Source: an uncultured Porphyromonadaceae bacterium
GTDB taxonomy: Bacteria; Bacteroidota; Bacteroidia; Bacteroidales; Muribaculaceae
DNA length: 41,277 nucleotides
Direction of reading: 5' to 3'
Assembly: GCA_902461565.1 (NCBI GenBank)
Contig: CABPYL010000027.1
Span: 1-41,277, forward strand
The notes below the pieces were generated by a model. It saw only the letters and a program-made list of their open reading frames with translations. It was not told the origin of the DNA and did not search any database. Of the stretch, positions 33,242 through 40,171 are shown one piece after another (positions within the stretch are counted from its first letter, which is position 1; every line of letters starts with the position of its first letter). The position numbers and the translations under genes are program-made.

Positions 33242-34330
33242 ATGATGAAGAACCAACAAAATATGCCCCAAATTAGATGTCTTATTGATTATCTGCGGCC
33301 CGTGAGCGATGCCCTCTCATACGAGTACTATGACCATCCGGAGCGCATAGTGAGTTTGCTATGGGCTAAAGAGAAAATAGATATTCTGGCAGACAAGGAA
33401 TCTCTGGAGAAAGAGCTGTCGGAATCAGTGACTATGCCAGACATGGGCGATAACTTACAATCGCTCTATTCTTGTCTCGCCTTCATTGCTCAGGAACCGA
33501 AGGAATTTCTGTTTGGCTTCAATAACGTGACCTACTTCTATAATGAGTTTTCGCTTCATAAGGGTTATCAATCCCAACGGGACGAGTATGAAAAGATGAT
33601 AATAGCTCAAGAAGGTATCGTAGATTCTCTTGATTCCCAAATCCCAGTATTAGAACAGAAAGCCTCAGATGATGGCTTATTCTTTCCTCGGCTTAACAAT
33701 AGGCGTGAACGACTTGGCATTGAGCGAGAAAAACTTAATGAACTGTATATCCGTCAGAGCAAACTCAACGAGTATCTGAACATTCTTGATACATGCTATA
33801 AGCCAGCATTAGACCGTATCGCTGAACAATGCCGTGCCTTACTTCCGATTGTTGGAAAATGCTATAAAGAATGGATGACTGTAAATCCACCGGAAGAGAA
33901 ACCGTATAGTACCAAATCATCATGGGATGATTGTTTTAGTCCCTATGCAACTCCCCCAGATGCCACAAAGGATTACTTCAAGCCTAGTCTGATTATCCGG
34001 ATTTACGAGTTGTGTAACGGCTGTCAGTTTGAGGAATGTAACGTCACCAATTTCCTTGATGTAATGAATCTGCGGGCAAATGGGTTGAAGATAAAGGATA
34101 GGGAAAAAGTGCGTGTATGCTATCTCATCAACCAGTTGTGGCGGCGACTCTCTAAAGAAGTCAGGGATGAATGGCTCTCCAAGATACTGGTTCCTCTCGG
34201 TATAAGCCGCAAGTTCTATAATTCAAAGTACAGCATCTCGCCTCGCGAATACGACCGTAGTAAAGCGTCTAATACTTTCTGCACAGAATTGTCGGAAATA
34301 TTTTCAAGAGCTGAGATAAGTTCGAATTAA
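33242..34330 (+). CDS. Protein of unknown function with central coiled coil
   Basis: A 362-residue protein I cannot place in a family. Residues 95-200 are charged and helical and likely form an antiparallel coiled coil (for example DEYEKMIIAQEGIVDSLDSQ and RRERLGIEREKLNELYIRQS). The region after 255 looks like a compact helical domain ending LSKILVPLGISRKFYNSKY, which has the feel of a recurrent C-terminal module. No signal peptide or membrane helix. Two ATGs (33242, 33245) are possible starts. Its low-GC codon use differs from the backbone. Position next to the presumed element boundary is where such elements often keep regulatory or defence cargo, but no function is claimed. Confidence 0.75.
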   Translation: MMKNQQNMPQIRCLIDYLRPVSDALSYEYYDHPERIVSLLWAKEKIDILADKESLEKELSESVTMPDMGDNLQSLYSCLAFIAQEPKEFLFGFNNVTYFYNEFSLHKGYQSQRDEYEKMIIAQEGIVDSLDSQIPVLEQKASDDGLFFPRLNNRRERLGIEREKLNELYIRQSKLNEYLNILDTCYKPALDRIAEQCRALLPIVGKCYKEWMTVNPPEEKPYSTKSSWDDCFSPYATPPDATKDYFKPSLIIRIYELCNGCQFEECNVTNFLDVMNLRANGLKIKDREKVRVCYLINQLWRRLSKEVRDEWLSKILVPLGISRKFYNSKYSISPREYDRSKASNTFCTELSEIFSRAEISSN

Positions 34331-34341
34331 ACGGCAATTAT

Positions 34342-34349
34342 TAACTTTG
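34342..34349 (+). promoter_or_regulatory. Putative -7 element of the TIGR04076 gene
   Basis: TAACTTTG lies 8 bp before the ATG at 34358; no good TTG is at the -33 distance. It would give a nearly leaderless mRNA. Confidence 0.4.
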
Positions 34350-34357
34350 TATCGATA

Positions 34358-34762
34358 ATGAAGCCGATTATGAAACATAAAGTGAAAGTGACGGTGCTTG
34401 ACACCAAGTTGTATCCGGAATATCAACAGCAGTATTGTGCCAATCCTTGTTCGGGCAAATGCCCGGTTTATAACAAGGGTGATGAATTCGTATTCTTCCG
34501 CGATGACGAGCGCGACGACTATTGGCATTGCGGTCTGAATACCCTTGTGAAAACCGACGGTAATCCCGATGAGATTGCGGGAGGTCCGAAGAAACCGTTC
34601 TGTTCCGAAGCGTGGGATGCGATTTCTCGTTATATCTATACCGGTTTGCAGGGAGGCTCAATCATGAAAGGCTGGATGCGCGATGAAAACACCATGATCA
34701 CCTGCTGCAACGACGGCACGCGTCCCGTCATCTTCAAGATCGAGCGCATCGACTACGATTGA
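34358..34762 (+). CDS. TIGR04076 family protein
   Basis: A small cytoplasmic protein (134 residues; an alternative start at 34370 gives 130). It shows the family layout of an N-terminal beta strand (KHKVKVTVLDTKLYP), a cysteine-containing CANPCSGKCPVYNKGDEFVF segment, FCSEAWDAISRYIYTGLQGG in the middle and a CCNDGTRPVIFKIERID end. The four or five cysteines could bind a metal. Function of the family is unknown; members often sit beside redox or electron-bifurcation genes, as with the nitroreductase here. The last 10 bp overlap the convergent AraC gene. Confidence 0.85.
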   Translation: MKPIMKHKVKVTVLDTKLYPEYQQQYCANPCSGKCPVYNKGDEFVFFRDDERDDYWHCGLNTLVKTDGNPDEIAGGPKKPFCSEAWDAISRYIYTGLQGGSIMKGWMRDENTMITCCNDGTRPVIFKIERIDYD

Positions 34763-35625
34763 TTGGATGTTCTGAATTGTGAGGGTGTAATGCCATATTC
34801 TTTCTTGAACACTCGGTTGAAGTGGGGAAGGTCGTTGAAACCTACGGCAAAGCAGATTTCTGATACCTGTTTATGCGAGGTTTTGAGCAACCCGCAGGCA
34901 GTTTCCAACCGGTATAGGGTGACAAACTGCGAGAAGGTCATCCCTTTATTGCGCTTGAAGAAAGTGCAGAACGCTGAGCGATTCATACCTATATGAGCGG
35001 CTATGTCATCGAGCGTTATGTTGTGGACATAATGTGCCATGACATATTCTGCGACACTTTGCATCCTGCGTATGTCCCGCTCGATTTTTATCGGCTTGCC
35101 GATCAGCGTATGGTCTGTCGTGGTGAATATTATCGGAAGCAGGCGGATCATCTCACTCAACTGCCCGATGTTATCGAGTATGCTCATCCTGGCAAGCGAG
35201 CGTTTTATCTCGACAGAGCTTCCGGGGCCGTATTTCAATGCCTCTGTCGGCAGTATCTGTCCGTAAAGTCTGTTTCTGATTTCCGGGAATACCTCCATAC
35301 ATTTATCAATCAATTCCGGACTAAATGCAACCATGAGATATGTGATTTCACCATAGGCGTTAGCTGATTCCGGATTATACTCCCAGTAATGGGGCATCGA
35401 CGGAGGTATCAGCACTACGTCCCCTTCGGCGAAAGGCATCAGGGTGTCGCCAGTCATACGCACACCGTTGCCGTGAGTAACATAATATAGCTCCCATGCC
35501 TCGTGTCGGTGCATACCGGCTTCGAGGCTTGGGGCGACATACTGCGATATGAAGAAAAAGGAGTGGTCATTTACTTCCGGCAGAGTGTATGGAATTACGG
35601 CGTCTTTCATCATCTGTAATGACAC
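34753..35625 (-). CDS. AraC family transcriptional regulator (first)
   Basis: A 290-residue regulator with an N-terminal cupin sensor domain (HRHEAWELYYVTHGNG, GDVVLIPPSMPHYWEY) and a C-terminal double helix-turn-helix (TLDDIAAHIGMNRSAFCTFFKRNKG; QVSEICFAVGFNDLPHFNRVFKKEYG). It lies 11 bp downstream of the four-helix membrane protein gene and is probably co-transcribed with it. The likely target is the divergent nitroreductase promoter region (36132-36248). Ligand unknown. Confidence 0.92.
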   Translation of the reverse strand: MSLQMMKDAVIPYTLPEVNDHSFFFISQYVAPSLEAGMHRHEAWELYYVTHGNGVRMTGDTLMPFAEGDVVLIPPSMPHYWEYNPESANAYGEITYLMVAFSPELIDKCMEVFPEIRNRLYGQILPTEALKYGPGSSVEIKRSLARMSILDNIGQLSEMIRLLPIIFTTTDHTLIGKPIKIERDIRRMQSVAEYVMAHYVHNITLDDIAAHIGMNRSAFCTFFKRNKGMTFSQFVTLYRLETACGLLKTSHKQVSEICFAVGFNDLPHFNRVFKKEYGITPSQFRTSNQS

Positions 35626-35636
35626 AGATAGTCAAC

Positions 35637-36131
35637 TCATGGAACCTTCTTTTTTGCTTTCCAGGGCTTGAAAACAGAGATAACCAACACTCCACCAAGC
35701 AAGAGCAACTGAATGGGTCCCCATACAGCACTGATGCCAAGATTGGAATTATAAACATCCAAGTTAGTGACATACCATTCCGGGGATTGGACATTGCCGT
35801 TGACAGCTGGTCCCATGATGATCCAGCCTATCAGAATCATCACTATGGTCATTATCCATTTGACTGTAAGCCATCGTTGCTTAAAGAATCCCCATTTTGT
35901 CCATATTCCATACACGATGGCCGTAACAAGGATTCCTATAACACCACCGAAAATCAGCAGGTCGTCAAGAATCTTTATCGCCAACGACAACACCGCCATT
36001 CCCTCGGGTGTGTCGGGAGTAATAGTAACTCTCAGCAGGTTCATGGCAATTCCACACCCTATCCAAAGGATGGCTGCGAGCAAATGAACTGTTTTAAGCC
36101 ATTTCCGACCTGTCATTCCGATTGTTCTCAT
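35637..36131 (-). CDS. Four-helix membrane protein (DUF2269-like)
   Basis: A 164-residue integral membrane protein with helices at about 12-32, 55-78, 90-108 and 138-156. The first helix region, WLKTVHLLAAILWIGCG, with a His in the membrane, resembles DUF2269/CopD-like proteins. The ATG at 36131 is preferred over the one at 36197, because the upstream extension is not family-like and would overlap the divergent promoter region. Transport or redox role unknown. Confidence 0.7.
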   Translation of the reverse strand: MRTIGMTGRKWLKTVHLLAAILWIGCGIAMNLLRVTITPDTPEGMAVLSLAIKILDDLLIFGGVIGILVTAIVYGIWTKWGFFKQRWLTVKWIMTIVMILIGWIIMGPAVNGNVQSPEWYVTNLDVYNSNLGISAVWGPIQLLLLGGVLVISVFKPWKAKKKVP

Positions 36132-36248
36132 AATTCTAAATGTATTATCCGCAAATATACGACAAATATTTGAAACGATAGTGCAAATGGCAGACAATCT
36201 TTAATGCTAATTTTGCGACACGAAAACTCAAAAAACGATAACATCGAA
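36132..36248. promoter_or_regulatory. Divergent regulatory region of the membrane protein and nitroreductase genes
   Basis: Rightward, TAATTTTG (36208-36215) precedes the nitroreductase ATG by 33 bp. Leftward, TATATTTG (36159-36152) precedes the membrane protein ATG by about 20 bp. The heptamer CAAATAT occurs at 36152 and 36163, 11 bp (one helical turn) apart, and the second is part of the palindrome CAAATATTTG (36163-36172). These are candidate operator half-sites for the adjacent AraC protein. Confidence 0.45.
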
Positions 36249-36875
36249 ATGGAATTCAACGAAGTATTGGAGAAACGCCGCACGTACCGCGACTACTCCG
36301 ACCGCAAGGTAAGCGATGAAATTCTCGATAAGGTGATCTCGGCTGCGTTCAAAGCTCCGACCAACGACCACCTGCGACAGCTCGAATTTGTAGTGGTACG
36401 CGGCAAAGAAAATATCGCCAAGGTCATAGCACCGCTTGCCAAGAATATGGCGGCTTTCAAGGACCTGGTGTTCGAGGTCGATGAGTCGGGCGACAAGGAC
36501 AAGATGGAGATGTTCGCCGACGCACTCCCCAAGCAACAGCGTATGCTGATGCAGAGCGGACTGCTTATCATTCCCTTCTTCCGCCAGATGCAAAGTCCTC
36601 TGCTTCTTCCTGCGGAACAAAGCTCGCTCAACTATTTTGCTTCAGCATGGTGCGCTGTGGAGAATATGCTTCTTGCCGCAACCGATGCGGGACTCGGAAC
36701 GGTGTTTCACATTCCGGTCGCCGACGAGGTAGAGCAAATCAAGAAGATTGTCAATGCCCCCGAAGGCTATGAGTTTACCTGTCTCCTGACAATCGGCTAT
36801 CCGGAGGAAGGTGCTTTTCTGCCGAAACAGAAGGTAATAAACATCCACGACCGCATACATACCGGCACATTCTGA
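36249..36875 (+). CDS. Nitroreductase family protein
   Basis: A 208-residue FMN-dependent oxidoreductase. Start chosen at MEFNEVLEKRRTYRDYSDRK, the normal beginning of the family with the RR/R FMN-phosphate contacts; the frame is open 15 codons further up. APTNDHLRQLEFVVVRGKENI matches the second FMN contact and AWCAVENMLLAATDAGLGTVFHIP the dimer-interface helix. Length is typical. Substrate (nitroaromatic, quinone, flavin) unknown. It is divergent from the membrane protein and AraC pair. Confidence 0.9.
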   Translation: MEFNEVLEKRRTYRDYSDRKVSDEILDKVISAAFKAPTNDHLRQLEFVVVRGKENIAKVIAPLAKNMAAFKDLVFEVDESGDKDKMEMFADALPKQQRMLMQSGLLIIPFFRQMQSPLLLPAEQSSLNYFASAWCAVENMLLAATDAGLGTVFHIPVADEVEQIKKIVNAPEGYEFTCLLTIGYPEEGAFLPKQKVINIHDRIHTGTF

Positions 36876-36908
36876 AAAATACCGTCTTGTATTCATGAAA
36901 CAATTAGA

Positions 36909-36955
36909 CAGGCACCGTTCCCGGTAGCAGAGGGTAACGGTGTCTTCGTTATTGT
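36909..36955. terminator. Bidirectional terminator between convergent nitroreductase and AraC genes
   Basis: CACCGTT (36913-36919) pairs with AACGGTG (36936-36942), with an imperfect outer extension, followed by TCTTCGTTATTGTTTT. It stands between two convergent genes. Confidence 0.55.
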
Positions 36956-37833
36956 TTTGGATTAGGCTCGGGCGTCATTTTTTGCCTGTATTCTTTCGGT
37001 GTCTGCCCTGTAATCTGTTTGAACTGCTTGTTGAAATGCGCCTGATTCCTGAACCCGCTTTCCCATGCTATCTGCGATATAGGAAGGCGGGTGCTTCCCA
37101 AAAGTTTGCAGGCATATTCCACGCGGATTTCGCTTAATGTCTGAAATATGGTCTTGCCTGTGTGCTGTTTGAAATGACGGCATAACGAGGCTGCGTTGAA
37201 ATGTATATGCCCGGCTATCATCGGAATTGAAATCTCTTCCTTGTGGTTATTGAGAAGAAAGGCATATATCCGCGACACCGGGTCATCAATCATATATTCC
37301 TTCAAAGGACTGACATATTTAAGGGACGACAGGGATACTGTCTCAGCCGAACCACCCAGAAGATGAAGAAGCCTGATCAGTGAGAGCAGCCTGTTTATTC
37401 CTGACTGCCTGTTGAACTTCCGCATAATTGTGACAGCCCGTCGGACTGTTGATTCGGAGCGGAAGAGAATCCCGCGTGCGCTGTTTCCCAACAAACGGTT
37501 TATCTTCGCGTACTCATCTATTCCATTCATGTTTTCGGGGAACAGATTTCCCGGGAACTGGAGAATATCACATGAATTGCCGGCATCGACACCTTGCGGC
37601 CTGTCGCATAGATACAGATGCGGCAAGTTCTCTCCTATAAGCACGAGATCTCCGCTGTTGAAATTTCTAACGCAATCACCCACGAATTCCTGCCCCTTGC
37701 CTTCCCTTATGTAAATTAGTTCGTAGGCGGGGTGACAGTGAAGCGATGTAGACAGCCGGGAGTTCGAAATATAGGAAAACGAACATCCGGCATCGCAGAT
37801 AATCTTCCTGTTGTCGATGATTCTTGATTCCAT
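36949..37833 (-). CDS. AraC family transcriptional regulator (second)
   Basis: A 294-residue regulator: N-terminal cupin (LHCHPAYELIYIREGKGQEF, GDLVLIGENLPHLYL) and C-terminal HTH pair (ISIPMIAGHIHFNAASLCRHFKQHTG; PISQIAWESGFRNQAHFNKQFKQITG). It is divergent from the DMT exporter with 110 bp between them, where two 15-bp direct repeats 21 bp apart lie. That layout supports local regulation of the exporter/MBL operon and autoregulation. Confidence 0.92.
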   Translation of the reverse strand: MESRIIDNRKIICDAGCSFSYISNSRLSTSLHCHPAYELIYIREGKGQEFVGDCVRNFNSGDLVLIGENLPHLYLCDRPQGVDAGNSCDILQFPGNLFPENMNGIDEYAKINRLLGNSARGILFRSESTVRRAVTIMRKFNRQSGINRLLSLIRLLHLLGGSAETVSLSSLKYVSPLKEYMIDDPVSRIYAFLLNNHKEEISIPMIAGHIHFNAASLCRHFKQHTGKTIFQTLSEIRVEYACKLLGSTRLPISQIAWESGFRNQAHFNKQFKQITGQTPKEYRQKMTPEPNPKQ

Positions 37834-37854
37834 TTCTTATTCATTCAATCGCAA

Positions 37855-37890
37855 TGCAAATTTAGCATTTATTTTTGTAAATATAGCATT
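37855..37890. promoter_or_regulatory. Tandem operator candidate for the second AraC protein
   Basis: TGCAAATTTAGCATT (37855-37869) and TGTAAATATAGCATT (37876-37890) match at 13 of 15 positions and are spaced 21 bp start to start, two helical turns. AraC-family dimers usually bind such direct repeats. The left copy covers CAAATTTA (37857-37864), the reverse -7 element (TAAATTTG) of the araC gene itself, so binding would also affect autoregulation. Confidence 0.6.
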
Positions 37891-37912
37891 ATATATTCCG
37901 GCAGGTGTTTTG

Positions 37913-37920
37913 TAATTTTG
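37913..37920 (+). promoter_or_regulatory. Putative -7 element of the EamA-MBL operon
   Basis: TAATTTTG lies 23 bp before the ATG at 37944. There is no good TTG at the -33 distance, which is common where an activator assists; the tandem repeats end 22 bp upstream, a position suitable for AraC-type activation. Confidence 0.5.
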
Positions 37921-37943
37921 CAGTCTCAAATAAACAGGCTGAA

Positions 37944-38900
37944 ATGAAAAAATTTATATTCTTCCTTCCTATAATAGCCGGAATCCTTTGGGGTTCAGCC
38001 GGTGTGTTCGTCCGGGAACTTCAGTCTTTCGGAATGGACGGATTCACCATACTGTCGGTAAGGATGGCACTTGCCGTTCTGCTGATGCTGGTTGGTATAC
38101 TTGTGTCACGCCCCTCTCTGCTCAGAATCCATCTCAAGGACTTATGGATGTTCGCAGGATGTGGACTTCTGGGTATTTTCGGCCTCAATTATTTCTATAA
38201 CGAGGCAGTCGGCGAGATTTCCCTTTCCCTGTCGGCAATCCTTCTGAGCATGGCGCCGGTATTCGTGATTATAATATCAGCCATAGTTTTCAAGGAAAGC
38301 ATAACCCGCAGGAAAATAATCTGCCTGATTGCCGCTTTCGCAGGATGCGCTATGGCAAGTGGAATAATCGAGGCTTCTTCAGGAGGCGGACTCACCATAA
38401 CTGCAAGAGGTGTGATCATGGGAATACTTTCGGGATTTTTCTGTGCCCTTTACGGAATATTCTCCAAGATAGCAGCCAACAAGGGATACGGCATTGTCAC
38501 GATACTGTTCTATAGCCTTTTGCTCTGTTCCATAGTATTGCTGCCGCTTACAGATTGGACTGTAGCCATGAGGTTTGCGACAGATGATCCCGTAAACAAT
38601 GCCGCTTTCTCGGTATGCCATTCGCTCTGCACATCCGTAATGCCATATCTATTCTACAGCCTCGCATTGATTTATATGGAGAACGGAAAGGTATCCATCC
38701 TCGCGGGGGGCGGAGAACCGATGGCGGCAGTGGTGTTCGGACTTCTGTTCTTTATGGAAATTCCCTCGGCGTTGAACCTGCTGGGGTTGGCAGTTGTAAT
38801 AGTCTCGCTGTCGGCACTGTGCATTCCTGACAACGACAACCCGTTTTTCAGGATGGTGCGATTTCCGGTGTGGGTCGTTAGAAGATATGGGCGTTCATAA
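37944..38900 (+). CDS. EamA/DMT family transporter
   Basis: A 318-residue membrane protein with ten helices in two EamA repeats (first from IIAGILWGSAGVFVREL; second from TARGVIMGILSGFFCALYG). The family exports amino acids, metabolites or drugs. The ATG at 37944 (MKKFIFFLPI) is chosen over an upstream in-frame one at 37905 because that would lie before the -7 element. It is divergent from araC, with the MBL gene 9 bp downstream. Confidence 0.92.
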   Translation: MKKFIFFLPIIAGILWGSAGVFVRELQSFGMDGFTILSVRMALAVLLMLVGILVSRPSLLRIHLKDLWMFAGCGLLGIFGLNYFYNEAVGEISLSLSAILLSMAPVFVIIISAIVFKESITRRKIICLIAAFAGCAMASGIIEASSGGGLTITARGVIMGILSGFFCALYGIFSKIAANKGYGIVTILFYSLLLCSIVLLPLTDWTVAMRFATDDPVNNAAFSVCHSLCTSVMPYLFYSLALIYMENGKVSILAGGGEPMAAVVFGLLFFMEIPSALNLLGLAVVIVSLSALCIPDNDNPFFRMVRFPVWVVRRYGRS

Positions 38901-38909
38901 ATCACGCTG

Positions 38910-39725
38910 ATGAAGGAAACCGAACAGATAGTATTTCTTGGCACAGGCCATGCGACCGTAACACGGTGCTATAACACATGTTTCGTACTCAAGTGTGGCA
39001 ATTACTCGCTGCTGGTTGACGGTGGAGGCGGCAGTACCATTCTCAACCGCCTCGAATCTGCAAAAATATCCGTAAACGGCATTACGGGAATATTTGTCAC
39101 CCACACCCATACTGACCATTTATTAGGCGTGATATGGGTTTTGAGGATGATTGGAGAAAGTGCGTTGCTCGGAGAATACAACGGCTCATGCACATTGTAC
39201 GGCAGCCTTGACACACTCGACACGATTGAATATATCTGCCGCCACAGTCTGTCTGCCGCCGTGCTGAGTGCTGTATTTCAGAACGTGAAGTTTGTGGAGG
39301 CATTGCCATTACAGGCCCTTGAACTCGACAGGGATTTTACTATAACCCCCGCTGAAACCGATAATAATACAGCAGCCCAGTTGGGGTTCAAGGCTATGTT
39401 GCCTTCGGGGAAAAAGCTGCTTTGTCTGGGTGACGCACCATGCAGGGATCATCTAAGAAAATATGCCGATCATATCGATTGGCTCCTGTGTGAATCGTTC
39501 TGTCTTGATTGCGATAAAGAAATTTTTCATCCCTATGACATAGGACATGGAACCGTCACCGATTCCGCAAAATTTGCCGAGAAATGCGCAGTCGAAAATC
39601 TGATATTGTATCACACAGAGGATTCCCGTCTGCCTGAACGCAAAAGACTGTACGCTGAAGAAGCCTGTCGCGTATTTTCAGGAAACATATACGTTCCTGA
39701 TGATTTGGAGACTATACAACTGTAA
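38910..39725 (+). CDS. MBL-fold metallo-hydrolase (RNase Z-like)
   Basis: A 271-residue metallo-beta-lactamase fold protein. The zinc motif is FVTHTHTDHLLGV (HxHxDH), preceded by LLVDGGGGSTILNRL. LCLGDAP and NLILYHTEDS supply the later metal ligands (Asp, His). Layout is RNase Z-like, but it lacks an obvious long exosite arm, so a small-molecule hydrolase is possible. Expressed with the exporter, it may act on the same compound; that is inference. Confidence 0.85.
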   Translation: MKETEQIVFLGTGHATVTRCYNTCFVLKCGNYSLLVDGGGGSTILNRLESAKISVNGITGIFVTHTHTDHLLGVIWVLRMIGESALLGEYNGSCTLYGSLDTLDTIEYICRHSLSAAVLSAVFQNVKFVEALPLQALELDRDFTITPAETDNNTAAQLGFKAMLPSGKKLLCLGDAPCRDHLRKYADHIDWLLCESFCLDCDKEIFHPYDIGHGTVTDSAKFAEKCAVENLILYHTEDSRLPERKRLYAEEACRVFSGNIYVPDDLETIQL

Positions 39726-39768
39726 TTGATGTGCGCGGTGCCCAATCTTTATTCGGTTATCTAAACTG

Positions 39769-39882
39769 TTATACAAGCTGTTTTTCAAACGACTCGGACT
39801 GAGCGCCGCTTTTTAGCGGCCCTTGTCGCGTTAGCACTTGCAACTCAAAGAACCTCTCCCCTATCCGCCAAATAGCTGCAAA
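39769..39882 (-). other. Open 36-codon stretch with hairpin (possible remnant or small RNA element)
   Basis: Between two stops this frame reads AAIWRIGERFFELQVLTRQ then GPLKSGAQSESFEKQLV, a protein-like sequence without a start codon. The hairpin GCCGC-TTTTTA-GCGGC (39805-39820) falls inside the coding-like part, so either a small fragment of an element gene or a structured RNA could explain it. It is the only strongly structured part of the 446-bp space between the MBL and relaxase genes. Confidence 0.35.
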
Positions 39883-39900
39883 TTACGACTTGTGGCTATT

Positions 39901-39963
39901 TTAGAAAGCCAAGGTATAATCCACCGACACGAAGGGAACAATGGTTGCCGAACCTCCTATATC
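39901..39963 (-). pseudogene. Remnant of the C-terminus of an outer-membrane beta-barrel protein
   Basis: Twenty codons before a TAA read DIGGSATIVPFVSVDYTLAF, an alternating hydrophobic strand ending in Phe as outer-membrane barrels do. A stop (39964-39966) interrupts the frame immediately upstream, so only the tail remains. Confidence 0.4.
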
Positions 39964-40034
39964 TTATTCGAGTAGCATTACACTATATTCAAATAGAGAT
40001 TCTCGTATGCCCAGATTCAGGTACATCATAAAAC

Positions 40035-40118
40035 ATTAATAAGATTCTCATTGTAGATGCCTCCGAATCCGACCGTCGGCTTATGTCTGCCTTGCTCTCG
40101 CTAGGTGGATATAAGTGA
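40035..40118 (+). pseudogene. Remnant of the N-terminus of a response regulator
   Basis: From ATT at 40035 (a likely mutated ATG) the reading is NKILIVDASESDRRLMSALL then SLGGYK and a stop. KILIVDA is the first beta strand and acidic pocket of a receiver domain. Only about 27 codons survive. Element-borne response regulators of the rteB type in Bacteroides conjugative transposons are a possible source; this is inference. Confidence 0.45.
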
Positions 40119-40171
40119 ATGTAGTTTATGGTATAAGGCGCAAGACGAGCTGAACTGTTCTTGACATCAAA

